The notes beneath the pieces are model-generated. The model was not told the origin of the DNA. It saw only the letters and a list, made by a program, of their open reading frames with translations, and did no database searches. Positions 48,797-56,969 of a DNA stretch of 64,000 bases are shown piece by piece (position 1 is the stretch's first letter; the number at the start of each line of letters is the position of its first letter). Source of the stretch: Ensifer adhaerens. Lineage in GTDB: Bacteria > Pseudomonadota > Alphaproteobacteria > Rhizobiales > Rhizobiaceae. Location: NCBI RefSeq assembly GCF_001270265.1, contig NZ_LGAP01000005.1:62001-126000 (forward strand), in the 5' to 3' direction. The position numbers and the translations under genes were made by a program.

Positions 48797-50599
48797 CTAA
48801 CTGCCGATCGGGGCGGTGCGCGCTGCCAGCCACGCCGCGGTCTGCGGATCAAGCAAGCCTTCCATCGTCCTGGCGACACGCCAATGATAGGCGTCGATCC
48901 ATTCCTTTTCGGTTTCGCTCAACAGCCTGCTATCCACGAGCCGCAGATCGATCGGCACCAATGTCAGGCTGCGGAAGCTCATGAAGCCGTCGCCGTCGTC
49001 GATCACTTCCACCTGGTTCTCGATACGGATGCCGTATTCCCCAGCCTTGTAATAACCGGGCTCGATGGTTGTCACCATGCCCGGGCGCAGTTCGATCTCG
49101 TTGACGCGGCGGTCGAAGCGCTGCGGCTGCTCGTGCACCGACAGGAAATGGCCGACGCCGTGGCCGGTACCGTGATCGTAGTCGAGCCCGAGGTCCCAAA
49201 GCGGCCGGCGCGCGAAGGCGTCGAGGTGATGGCCGTAGGTCCCTTTCGGAAATTTGAGCGAGACCATGGAAATCAGCCCCTTGAGGACTGCCGTATAGGC
49301 ACGCCTGATCTCATCGTTGACAGGCCCAATTGCCGTCGTGCGTGTCGCATCCGTCGTGCCGGTGAAGTATTGCCCACCGGAATCCAGCAGATAGACGCCA
49401 CGTGAGGTGATCGGCGCGTTGCTCTTTGCGCTCGCCGCGTAATGGCACATGGCGGCATGGCCGGCGGCGGCCGAGATCGATCGGAAGCTCGGCTCGACGA
49501 ACGTCTCCTCCATCTGCCGGAAGGCGAGGATACGATCCTCCGCCTCCATTTCGGTCACGGGCCGTCCCTCCTGCTCCCGCTCGGCCGCATTGGCCTCAAG
49601 CCAGGCGAAGAACTTGATCCACGCGGCGCCGTCATGGCTGTGGCAATCGCGAAAGCCCTGGAGTTCGACCGGGTTCTTCAGCATCTTGGCAAGCGTGATC
49701 GGGCTGCGCAAAAGGCGGACGTTGCCGCCGGCCCCACGCGTCGCATGGGCGACTGCCGATGGGGCGAAGCCGGGATCGACGAGCGCTACACGCCCGGCGG
49801 CGACCGTCCGGACGCGGTCAAGAAGCACTTCCGGCGCGGACATCGTCACGCCGTCGAGCTCGAAGTTCGAGAGATCGTTGGACAGTTTGCGGTGGTCGAC
49901 GAGCCATTCGACCCGACCATCCCTGTCGGCGATCATGAAAGATTGCGGCATCGGATTGAAGGCCACGTCGCGACCGCGGACGTTCAGGAACCAGGCGATA
50001 TTATCTGGCTGCGCCTCGATCAGGAGATCGGCACCGTGCTCCTCCAGCATCTGGCCAATGCGGCGCTTCTTGTCGGCGACGCTTTCGCCGGCATAGTCGC
50101 GCGACAGGGCAATGACATTGCCAAGCGGGCGTTCGGGCTGGTCCGACCAGATCGCGTCAACGAGATCATCCGTCACGGCAACCCACTCGGCGCCGGCGGC
50201 GGCGACGGATTGGCCGCAATCGACATCCCAGGTCGACGGCAGCAGCATCGAATTGAAGCCGACGCGTTCGCCCTTGCGCAGGTTCTTTCGCAGCCAGTCC
50301 TTTAGAGGTGCATCGTAGAAATGCTCGATTGCGAAGCTGTCGACGTCGATCTCCTGCCGAACCTGCACCTGGTAGCGGCCGTCGACAAAGATGGCCGCGC
50401 GGTCGCGCATGACGATCGCCACGCCTGCCGATCCGGTGAAGCCGGTCACGAAGGCGAGCCTGTTGTCATGGGGCGCACAGTATTCGCCCTGATGCTCGTC
50501 GAACCGCGGGATGACGTAGCCGTCCAGTCCTTGCTCGTCGAGTTCGCGGCGCAGGGCCTCGATCCGACCGGAGGCGTCCTGCCTGTCTTTCGATGTCAT
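48797..50599 (-). CDS. Xaa-Pro aminopeptidase, M24B family
   Basis: This 600-residue metallopeptidase would remove the N-terminal residue of peptides with proline in second position. Two creatinase-like N-terminal domains (FDEHQGEYCAPHDNRLAFVTGFTGSAG near residue 33) precede the pita-bread catalytic domain, where the metal ligands are visible: DSGGQYFTGTTDATRT (two Asp), GTGHGVGHFLSVHEQP (His) and TTIEPGYYKAGEYGIRIENQ (two Glu). No signal peptide is present, so it acts in the cytoplasm on imported peptides. It is the last gene of a peptide-importer operon, 28 bases after the ATPase gene. Confidence 0.93.
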   Translation of the reverse strand: MTSKDRQDASGRIEALRRELDEQGLDGYVIPRFDEHQGEYCAPHDNRLAFVTGFTGSAGVAIVMRDRAAIFVDGRYQVQVRQEIDVDSFAIEHFYDAPLKDWLRKNLRKGERVGFNSMLLPSTWDVDCGQSVAAAGAEWVAVTDDLVDAIWSDQPERPLGNVIALSRDYAGESVADKKRRIGQMLEEHGADLLIEAQPDNIAWFLNVRGRDVAFNPMPQSFMIADRDGRVEWLVDHRKLSNDLSNFELDGVTMSAPEVLLDRVRTVAAGRVALVDPGFAPSAVAHATRGAGGNVRLLRSPITLAKMLKNPVELQGFRDCHSHDGAAWIKFFAWLEANAAEREQEGRPVTEMEAEDRILAFRQMEETFVEPSFRSISAAAGHAAMCHYAASAKSNAPITSRGVYLLDSGGQYFTGTTDATRTTAIGPVNDEIRRAYTAVLKGLISMVSLKFPKGTYGHHLDAFARRPLWDLGLDYDHGTGHGVGHFLSVHEQPQRFDRRVNEIELRPGMVTTIEPGYYKAGEYGIRIENQVEVIDDGDGFMSFRSLTLVPIDLRLVDSRLLSETEKEWIDAYHWRVARTMEGLLDPQTAAWLAARTAPIGS

Positions 50600-50627
50600 G
50601 TCGTCTTTCCCTGTTGGATAATGGTCT

Positions 50628-51641
50628 TCACACGCCGCCGATCGCTTCTGCGAAGTGACAGGCGGTCAAGCCGTTGCCGACTGGCCGGAGTGCCGGCTTT
50701 TCCCGACGGCAAAGCTCGGTGGCGTGCGGGCAGCGGACGTGGAAGGGGCAGCCCGGCGGAATGTCGAGCGGGCTCGGCAACTCGCCGGATAGCGCCGGCG
50801 CTCGGCGCCGCTCAGTCGGATCGAGCGAAGGGGCTGCCGCCAGCAGGGCTTGCGAATATGGATGCATTGGCTTTGAAAAGAGCGCCTCCGACGGACTGAT
50901 CTCAACGATGGCGCCGAGATAGATCACCGCCACACGATGGGAGACATGGCGCACCAGTCTGAGGTCATGGGCAACAAACAGCACCGTCAGCCCGAGATTG
51001 TCCTGCAGCTCGAGCAGCAGATTGACGACCTGCGCCTGAACGGAAACGTCGAGCGCGGAAACCAGCTCATCGGCGACAAGGCAGGTCGGCTCCAGCGAAA
51101 GCGCCCGCGCGATGCCAATGCGCTGACGCTGTCCCCCGGAAAATTCGTGCGGATATTTGTCGGCCGCGCCGTCAGGCAGCCGCACCAGTTCAAGCAGTTC
51201 GTCGACGCGGCGGTCGATGCCGGCGCCATCGCGCATGCGATGGACCGTGATCGCCTCCCGCAGGGTGTCGCGCACGGTCATGCGCGGATTGAGCGACGTA
51301 TAGGGATCCTGGAACATCATCTGGACGCGCTTGTTGTAGCCGCGTCGCCTGGCGCCCTTGAGGTCGATGACACTTTCGCCTTCGAAGCGGATATCGCCTG
51401 ATGTCGGCCGGTGCAGGCCGGCGATGCAACGCGCGAGCGTCGACTTGCCGCAACCGGATTCGCCGACGATGCCGAGTGTTTCGGCCGGCATTACGTCGAG
51501 GTCGACGCCGTTCAACGCCGACACGACCTGCCGCGGCCGTCCGGCAAGCGTGTCCGACAGCGAGCGACGCTTTTCAAACCGCATGAAAAGATCGCGAATG
51601 GAAAGCAGCGGCGTGGCCGCCTGATGCGTTGTTTGGCTCAT
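50628..51641 (-). CDS. Dipeptide/oligopeptide ABC ATP-binding protein (DppF type)
   Basis: This 337-residue ATPase has Walker A (GIVGESGCGKSTLAR, about residue 57), MMFQDPYTSLNPRMTVRDTL, signature FSGGQRQRIGIARAL and FVAHDLRLVRHVS. Walker B reads CLVADELVSALD, where the usual Asp-Glu-Pro is Asp-Glu-Leu, a variant also common in rhizobial DppF proteins (from memory). The C-terminal oligopeptide domain with clustered cysteines (GCPFHVRCPHATELCRR) is present, unlike in the 31-37 kb system, supporting true peptide transport. ATG 51641 overlaps the upstream stop (ATGA). Confidence 0.92.
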   Translation of the reverse strand: MSQTTHQAATPLLSIRDLFMRFEKRRSLSDTLAGRPRQVVSALNGVDLDVMPAETLGIVGESGCGKSTLARCIAGLHRPTSGDIRFEGESVIDLKGARRRGYNKRVQMMFQDPYTSLNPRMTVRDTLREAITVHRMRDGAGIDRRVDELLELVRLPDGAADKYPHEFSGGQRQRIGIARALSLEPTCLVADELVSALDVSVQAQVVNLLLELQDNLGLTVLFVAHDLRLVRHVSHRVAVIYLGAIVEISPSEALFSKPMHPYSQALLAAAPSLDPTERRRAPALSGELPSPLDIPPGCPFHVRCPHATELCRREKPALRPVGNGLTACHFAEAIGGV

Positions 51642-52651
51642 TGCGCCGCCTCCCGCGCGCTGAAATGGGCGAGTGCTTCCTCGCGGTGATGGCAGGCGAC
51701 CTGGCGCTGTCGTCCGGCAGCTTCCAGGCTCGGGCGAACATCGAGGCATTCCGGGCCGGCCACGGGACAGCGGGCCGTAAACGCACAACCAGCCGGTAAG
51801 GCGTTCAATGCCGGCGGTGCACCGGGGATGGAATAAAGCGGCGTGCGCGGTGCTACGTCACGTGGGATGGAGCGCAAAAGCCCGAGCGAATAGGGATGCC
51901 GAGCGTCGCCGATGACATCAGCCGTTGGTCCCGTTTCGCACAGTCGCCCGCCATACATCACCGCCACCCGATCGCAGGTCTCTGCCACGACGCCCATATC
52001 ATGGGTGACGAGGATCACGGCCATGCCGAGATCGCGGCTGAGCGCCTGAATGAGGCGCAGGATCTGGTCCTGAATGGTGACATCGAGCGCCGTCGTCGGC
52101 TCGTCGGCCAAGAGCAGCTGCGGGTTGGAAGCAAGGGCAATGGCGATCATCACCCGTTGCCGCATGCCGCCGGAAAACTCGTGCGGATAGTCGCCGAGCC
52201 TGTTGCGCGCCGCGGGAATGCCGACCATGTCGAGCAGTTCAATCGCGCGAGCCTTCCGCGCCTTCGCATCCAGCTCGGTATGAGCGGCGAGGTTTTCCGA
52301 GATCTGCAAGCCGACGGTCAGAAGCGGGTTGAGCGACGACATCGGCTCCTGAAAGATCATCGCGATCTCGCGTCCGCGCACCCGTCGCAGCGCCGCCTCG
52401 TCAAGCGGCACCAGATCCCTTCCCTTCCAGAGAATTTCACCGCTGACGCGGCCGCGCGGCCGCGCAATGCCGAGGATCGAACGCAGGGTGATGCTCTTGC
52501 CCGAGCCGGATTCGCCGACAAGCCCCAGGATTTCCCCGGTCCTCACCTGAAACGACACATCGTCGACAGCGACCAAAGGGCGCTCGGCCAAACCGAATTC
52601 GGTTCGCAGGTGCCGGACGTCCAGAACCATTTCTTTTTCAGCGTGGCTCAT
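51638..52651 (-). CDS. Dipeptide/oligopeptide ABC ATP-binding protein (DppD type)
   Basis: This 337-residue ATPase has Walker A ([15 protein letters not shown]), [20 protein letters not shown], signature [15 protein letters not shown], Walker B ([12 protein letters not shown]) and [15 protein letters not shown]. The C-terminal extension has the cysteine-containing [17 protein letters not shown] typical of peptide transporters. ATG 52651 follows the permease stop by one base; the frame opens further upstream but would overlap the permease gene. Confidence 0.93.
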   Translation of the reverse strand: MSHAEKEMVLDVRHLRTEFGLAERPLVAVDDVSFQVRTGEILGLVGESGSGKSITLRSILGIARPRGRVSGEILWKGRDLVPLDEAALRRVRGREIAMIFQEPMSSLNPLLTVGLQISENLAAHTELDAKARKARAIELLDMVGIPAARNRLGDYPHEFSGGMRQRVMIAIALASNPQLLLADEPTTALDVTIQDQILRLIQALSRDLGMAVILVTHDMGVVAETCDRVAVMYGGRLCETGPTADVIGDARHPYSLGLLRSIPRDVAPRTPLYSIPGAPPALNALPAGCAFTARCPVAGPECLDVRPSLEAAGRQRQVACHHREEALAHFSAREAAQ

Positions 52652-52652
52652 G

Positions 52653-53522
52653 TCAGCGCCCTTTCGGTCGAAGCAGATCGGCCAGTGCATCGCCGACAAG
52701 GCTGAAGCCGAGGCCGGTGAGCACGATCGCGATGCCCGGCATCAGGCTCATCCACCAGGCCGTCAGCAGGAAATTGCGGCCCTCGGCGATCAAGACGCCC
52801 CATTCGGCTGCGGGTGGTTGTGCGCCCAGGCCGAGATAACCGAGCGACGAGCCGAGCAGGATGGCGAGCGCCATATCGGTCATCCAGTAGACGATGATCG
52901 GCGATGTCGCGTTGGGAAGCAGATGCCGGAAGATGATGCGCCGGTCGGAATAGCCGAGCACGCGGCCGGCCGCGGCATAGTCGTTGGCCTTCTGCGCCAT
53001 GATCTCCGCCCGCGTCAGACGGGCATAATAGACCCAGTTCACCGCCGTGATCGCCACATACATGTTGACGAGGCCAGGCCCGAGCACCGCAACGATGGCG
53101 ATGACCAGCACGAGGAAGGGAAAGGTGATGATCGCATCGACGCAGCGGCCGAAGATGGTGTCGGCGATGCCGCCGTAATAGCCGACGAAGGCGCCGACGG
53201 TCACCCCGATCAGAAGCGCAAAGATCGTGGCGAAGAAGGCCATCTGCATATCGACACGATAGGCCCAGATGACTCGCGAGAGCACATCGCGGCCGAAATT
53301 GTCGGTGCCGAAGGGATGGGCAAGGCTCGGCCCTTGCTGGATCGCACTCAGGTCGAAGGCGAGCGGATCGTAGGGTGCCAGCACCTGCGGAAAAAGAGCC
53401 AGCGCGATCGACAGGGTGAGAATCGCAAAGCCGATGACGAAGGACGGTCGCGAGAAGGCCCGGCCAAGAAAGGGACGCAAGCGACCCGCTTTGCGGATGG
53501 GAGATTGCACGACAATGCTCAT
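52653..53522 (-). CDS. Dipeptide/oligopeptide ABC permease (DppC type)
   Basis: This 289-residue permease has AHPFGTDNFGRDVLSRVIWAYRVDMQ, FVGYYGGIADTIFGRCVDAIITFPFLVLVIAIV and the coupling loop AQKANDYAAAGRVLGYSDRRIIFRHLLPN, followed by LGYLGLGAQPPAAEWGVLIAEGR. About six membrane segments. Its start overlaps the DppB-type stop by four bases. Confidence 0.93.
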   Translation of the reverse strand: MSIVVQSPIRKAGRLRPFLGRAFSRPSFVIGFAILTLSIALALFPQVLAPYDPLAFDLSAIQQGPSLAHPFGTDNFGRDVLSRVIWAYRVDMQMAFFATIFALLIGVTVGAFVGYYGGIADTIFGRCVDAIITFPFLVLVIAIVAVLGPGLVNMYVAITAVNWVYYARLTRAEIMAQKANDYAAAGRVLGYSDRRIIFRHLLPNATSPIIVYWMTDMALAILLGSSLGYLGLGAQPPAAEWGVLIAEGRNFLLTAWWMSLMPGIAIVLTGLGFSLVGDALADLLRPKGR

Positions 53523-54460
53523 GACTGGCGAAGCCTCGGATCGAGCCAGGATTGCACGATGTCCGTCAGCAGGAAGACGACGGAAACGAGCACAGCGAAG
53601 GTGAGCGTGAGCCCCTGGATCAGCGGATAGTCACGCGCGAAGATCGCCTCCAACATCAGCCGACCGACGCCCGGAACGGCAAAGACGGTCTCGGTGACCA
53701 GCGTTCCGCTCATCAGGTTGCCGATGGAAAGGCCGAGCAGCGTCACGGTCGAGACCAGCGCGTTGCGCAGCACATGCCGCGTCATGACGATGCGCCGCGA
53801 CAACCCCTTGGCGCGGGCGAACTGCACGTAGTCGGCATCGAGCACTTCGATCAGGGAGGCCCTCAGGTTGCGCAGGATGATGGCCGAGGTGTAGAGCGCG
53901 ACGCTGAGCGCCGGCAGGATCAGGTGATGAAGGTTGTCGAGAAAGCCCGTCCCGTAGCCGCCGACGGGAAACCAGCGCAGCTGGGCTCCAAGAACCGTCA
54001 GCAGCACCAGACCGATGTAAAAGACCGGCATGGACAGCCCGACCTGGAAGACGCTGCGAATTGCCACATCAACGGGACTGTTGACCCGCGAGGCGGCAAG
54101 AAACGCGAGCGGCCCTGCGAGACAGATTGCCAGCAGAACCGAGTAGAGTGCCAGGAAGATCGTGGTCGGCAGGCGCGCGAGGATGATCTCGGTGACCGGC
54201 GCCTTCAGCATGATCGAACGCCCGAGATCGCCGGTCAGTGTGTTCTTGACGAACACGAGAAACTGGATCGGCAGCGGCTGATCGAGGCCGAGATTGTGGC
54301 GGATCTGCTCGAGTTGCGCGTCCGTCGCCTTGGCTTCGGCCATGGCGATGGCAGGGTCCCCGGGCAGCAGCCGGACAAGCAGGAAGATGAAGATCATGAC
54401 CAGAAGAAAGGTCGGGATGATCTGCAGCAACCGCGCCAGAAGATAGGATAACGAGGGCAT
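53519..54460 (-). CDS. Dipeptide/oligopeptide ABC permease (DppB type)
   Basis: This 313-residue permease has the family N-terminus LSYLLARLLQIIPTFLLVMIFIFLLVRLLPGDPA, NLGLDQPLPIQFLVFVKNTLTGDLGRSI, the loop YVQFARAKGLSRRIVMTRHVLRNAL and ETVFAVPGVGRLMLEAIFARDYPLIQG. It follows the binding-protein gene across a 65-bp gap with a hairpin and is coupled to the DppC-type gene. Confidence 0.93.
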   Translation of the reverse strand: MPSLSYLLARLLQIIPTFLLVMIFIFLLVRLLPGDPAIAMAEAKATDAQLEQIRHNLGLDQPLPIQFLVFVKNTLTGDLGRSIMLKAPVTEIILARLPTTIFLALYSVLLAICLAGPLAFLAASRVNSPVDVAIRSVFQVGLSMPVFYIGLVLLTVLGAQLRWFPVGGYGTGFLDNLHHLILPALSVALYTSAIILRNLRASLIEVLDADYVQFARAKGLSRRIVMTRHVLRNALVSTVTLLGLSIGNLMSGTLVTETVFAVPGVGRLMLEAIFARDYPLIQGLTLTFAVLVSVVFLLTDIVQSWLDPRLRQS

Positions 54461-54480
54461 GGATTGAACCTTGTGAGCGG

Positions 54481-54506
54481 TGTCGGGCAGCGCTCGCCGC
54501 CCGACA
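54481..54506 (-). terminator. Hairpin after peptide-binding-protein gene
   Basis: TGTCGGGC (54481-54488) and GCCCGACA (54499-54506) form a perfect 8-bp stem with a 10-nt loop, 19 bases after the binding-protein stop. No T-run; likely an intercistronic stabilising or attenuating element. Confidence 0.5.
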
Positions 54507-54525
54507 TGCGGAAATCACGCTGTCG

Positions 54526-56103
54526 TCACTTGGCCCGCCAGGCCTCGGAGAAATCGTTCGCACCGAGTGGCGTCTGTACATATCCCTCGATCGACTTCGA
54601 AACGGCAACGGCAAAGGGGGTTTCGAACAGGAAGAGCAGCGGCGCGCCCTCTGCATAGATTTCCTGCATCTGCTTGTATTCGTCCTTGCGCTTGGCCGGA
54701 TCGACCTGGACATTGGACGCCTCGAACAGCGTGTTGAATTCTGCGTTGTTCCAGCCGGTACCCACTGCCTGCCGCTGCTTGTAGTAGCCGAGCCAGCCGG
54801 TGACCTGCGCCGGGTCGTTGACGTCGTTTGCCCAGCCATAGGTGTGGATGTCGAAGTCTCCGGACCGGTTCTTCTCGCCGCGTGTCGGATTGTCGACCTG
54901 TTCGACCTTGAGGTTGACGCCGAGCGGCGACCACATCTGCTGCAGGGCGGTGAACAAGGTCGCGTCGTCCGCGCTGCCGGCAAGCGTGGTGAACGTCACC
55001 TCGAAGCCCCCGCCGAGGCCGGCTTCGTCGAGCAGTTGCTTGGCCTTTTCAGAATTGTAGGGATAGAGCGGCTCGGGTCCGTAATGGAGCTGGGTGGCGG
55101 CCGACATCAGCGACGTCATCGGCTTGCCAGTATCGAAGGTGACGAGCTTGATCAGGACGTTCTTGTCGGTGGCGTAGTTCAGCGCCTGCCGTACCTTGAC
55201 GTCGGCAAGCGGGTTCTTGGAGCCGTCCTTGCGGGTCTCACGCGTATTGATCGGTGCATAGACGATGCGGGTCGAGGGAAAGAGCTCCATCTTCAGCGCG
55301 GGATCGGCGCCGAGTTCGCCAACCCGGGCGAAAGGAATGAATTCCGCGGCATCGACCTCACCGGCCTGGAGCTTGAGAATGCGAGTAGCGTCGTCAGGGA
55401 TGATGACGAAATCAACCTGGTCTAGATAGGGCAGCGGTTGCCCGTCCGTGCCGGGCCGCCAATAGTTCGGGTTGCGTGCGAAGGTCATGCTCGAGCCCTG
55501 CACGCGGCTCTTCATGGTGAATGGGCCGGAGGTTACCGGGCCGGCCTCGAAGAAGGCGCGCGCCTTTTCCTGGTCGTTTGCGCCGGCCGCCTTCTCGAAG
55601 GCCGCTTGCGGCATGATGCCGGTGTTGAAGGTCGCGAGAATCGAGACGATGGTCGGGTCCGGGTTCTTGAGCGTCAGCGTCACCTGGTTGCCTTCGGCGG
55701 AAACCTTGTCGACGGCGCCAAGCAGGCCGGCCCAGGGGCCAAGCTCTGGGTTGCGGGCCCGATCGAGCGAGAACACCACGTCGGCACCCGTCAGGGCCGA
55801 CCCGTCGGAGAATTTCAGGCCGTCACGCAATTTGAGCTTGATCGAAAGCCCGTCGGCAGCGACGTCGTAGCCCTCGGCCAGCCCCGGCACGATCGACCCG
55901 TCCGGGCCGTTGCGCAGCAGCGTTTCGTAAAGGCCGGTGACCATCCAGAGATCCGGATTGCGATCTGCATAGACCGGGTCGATGACCGTGGAATCGTCGT
56001 AGCGCGCAAAGGTCATCGCGCCGCCACGCTCGATGGCCAGTGCAGACGTGGCCGCAGCCAGCCCGAGTGCCGCGCCTAGTAAGATCGGCAACAAACGTTT
56101 CAT
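54526..56103 (-). CDS. Peptide-class ABC substrate-binding protein (SBP family 5)
   Basis: This 525-residue periplasmic protein has the signal peptide MKRLLPILLGAALGLAAATSALA. The mature part starts IERGGAMTFARYDDSTVIDPVYADRNPD, with the family 5 blocks VPGLAEGYDVAADGLSIKLKLRDGLKFSDG and VKVRQALNYATDKNVLIKLV. It is the first gene of the importer operon ending with Xaa-Pro aminopeptidase, so peptides with proline or hydroxyproline are the likely ligands. A TTGGATCCA-type site lies 58-75 bases upstream. Confidence 0.9.
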   Translation of the reverse strand: MKRLLPILLGAALGLAAATSALAIERGGAMTFARYDDSTVIDPVYADRNPDLWMVTGLYETLLRNGPDGSIVPGLAEGYDVAADGLSIKLKLRDGLKFSDGSALTGADVVFSLDRARNPELGPWAGLLGAVDKVSAEGNQVTLTLKNPDPTIVSILATFNTGIMPQAAFEKAAGANDQEKARAFFEAGPVTSGPFTMKSRVQGSSMTFARNPNYWRPGTDGQPLPYLDQVDFVIIPDDATRILKLQAGEVDAAEFIPFARVGELGADPALKMELFPSTRIVYAPINTRETRKDGSKNPLADVKVRQALNYATDKNVLIKLVTFDTGKPMTSLMSAATQLHYGPEPLYPYNSEKAKQLLDEAGLGGGFEVTFTTLAGSADDATLFTALQQMWSPLGVNLKVEQVDNPTRGEKNRSGDFDIHTYGWANDVNDPAQVTGWLGYYKQRQAVGTGWNNAEFNTLFEASNVQVDPAKRKDEYKQMQEIYAEGAPLLFLFETPFAVAVSKSIEGYVQTPLGANDFSEAWRAK

Positions 56104-56160
56104 CTCTCACTCCTCCTGTTTGATCGACCGGCAAACGCCGGCGCGACACCTCGGCGCATT

Positions 56161-56178
56161 AATTGGATATTGGATCCA
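56161..56178. promoter_or_regulatory. Candidate GntR operator, site 1 (importer operon)
   Basis: AATTGGATATTGGATCCA matches the minus strand of 58141-58158 at 16 of 18 positions, including an exact 12-base run ATATTGGATCCA. It lies 58-75 bases upstream of the binding-protein gene start, a normal place for a repressor site. Confidence 0.6.
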
Positions 56179-56183
56179 CTTTT

Positions 56184-56208
56184 TCCGGACGTTTTTCTTG
56201 CGTCCGGA
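56184..56208. other. Hairpin inside divergent regulatory region
   Basis: TCCGGACG (56184-56191) and CGTCCGGA (56201-56208) are perfect 8-bp arms around TTTTTCTTG. It sits just upstream of the GntR-type site. It could be a second protein-binding site or an RNA structure in the leader of the XRE gene. Confidence 0.35.
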
Positions 56209-56282
56209 TTGCGGCGAAGGCATTCTTGTTGTTCCCCTTTTTAAAGCGGTAAAGCAGCGGAGCTGATCCGCTTGCATAACCG

Positions 56283-56301
56283 ACTTTAGCTGGACTAAAG
56301 T
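56283..56301. promoter_or_regulatory. Candidate XRE-cupin operator
   Basis: ACTTTAG (56283-56289) and CTAAAGT (56295-56301) are perfect arms around CTGGA, 36 bases before the XRE-cupin start. Palindromes of the type TTTAG-N5-CTAAA are what I expect for this regulator family, so autoregulation is likely. Confidence 0.5.
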
Positions 56302-56336
56302 ACAACAACAGACGCGAGTCAAGCAGAAAGAAAACC

Positions 56337-56957
56337 ATGCCTCTCGATACGGATGAGGCGCCTGTGGCCGACGCCGGCGCCCCCCTTTCCGACATGCCTG
56401 CGGCCGCAACCATCGGCCAGATGCTGCGGGCACGCCGCAAGGAAATCGGCAAGACGATGAAGCAGGTCGCGCACGAAGCGGGTCTGACCGAGGGCTTTAT
56501 CAGCCAGATCGAAAGAGGCATTTCGACCCCGTCGCTGATCTCGCTCTACAATGTCGCCAATGCGCTCGGCACCAGCGTCGACACCTTCCTGTCGCAGCCG
56601 CCTCAGCATGCCCATTCCATGGTGTCTCACGCCGGCGAGCGCCGCGGCTATAACGTCGAGACCAAGGAGCGCGTCTATGAACTGCTCGAGCGCGGCTTTC
56701 CCGGCGCCCAGCTCAACGGCTGCATCACCCACATGCCGGTCGGTTACGCCTCCGAACTGACCAGCCATGAAGGCGAGGATTTTCTCTATCTGATCGAAGG
56801 CGAGATGCTCTACGAGATCGACGGAAAGGAATATGTGCTGAAGGCAGGAGACACCCTGCACTTCCCCTCGTCCCTGCCGCACCGCGCCCGCAACATCGGC
56901 GCAGGGCCGGCCCGCGAACTCTGGGTCGGCACCACGCGCATCATTGCCGAGGAATAG
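56337..56957 (+). CDS. XRE family regulator with C-terminal cupin domain
   Basis: This 206-residue regulator has a helix-turn-helix (IGQMLRARRKEIGKTMKQVAHEAGLTEGFISQIERGIS region, residues about 23-62) and a cupin domain (VGYASELTSHEGEDFLYLIEGEMLYEIDGKEY, about 135-165, with LKAGDTLHFPSSLPHRARN). It is divergent from the peptide importer and convergent with the hydroxyproline-type enzyme gene. It resembles the 32931 regulator in layout but is not a close copy. It probably senses an amino acid or amine from peptide breakdown and adds a second layer of control beside the GntR protein. Confidence 0.9.
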   Translation: MPLDTDEAPVADAGAPLSDMPAAATIGQMLRARRKEIGKTMKQVAHEAGLTEGFISQIERGISTPSLISLYNVANALGTSVDTFLSQPPQHAHSMVSHAGERRGYNVETKERVYELLERGFPGAQLNGCITHMPVGYASELTSHEGEDFLYLIEGEMLYEIDGKEYVLKAGDTLHFPSSLPHRARNIGAGPARELWVGTTRIIAEE

Positions 56958-56969
56958 GCCGCCGAGGGC

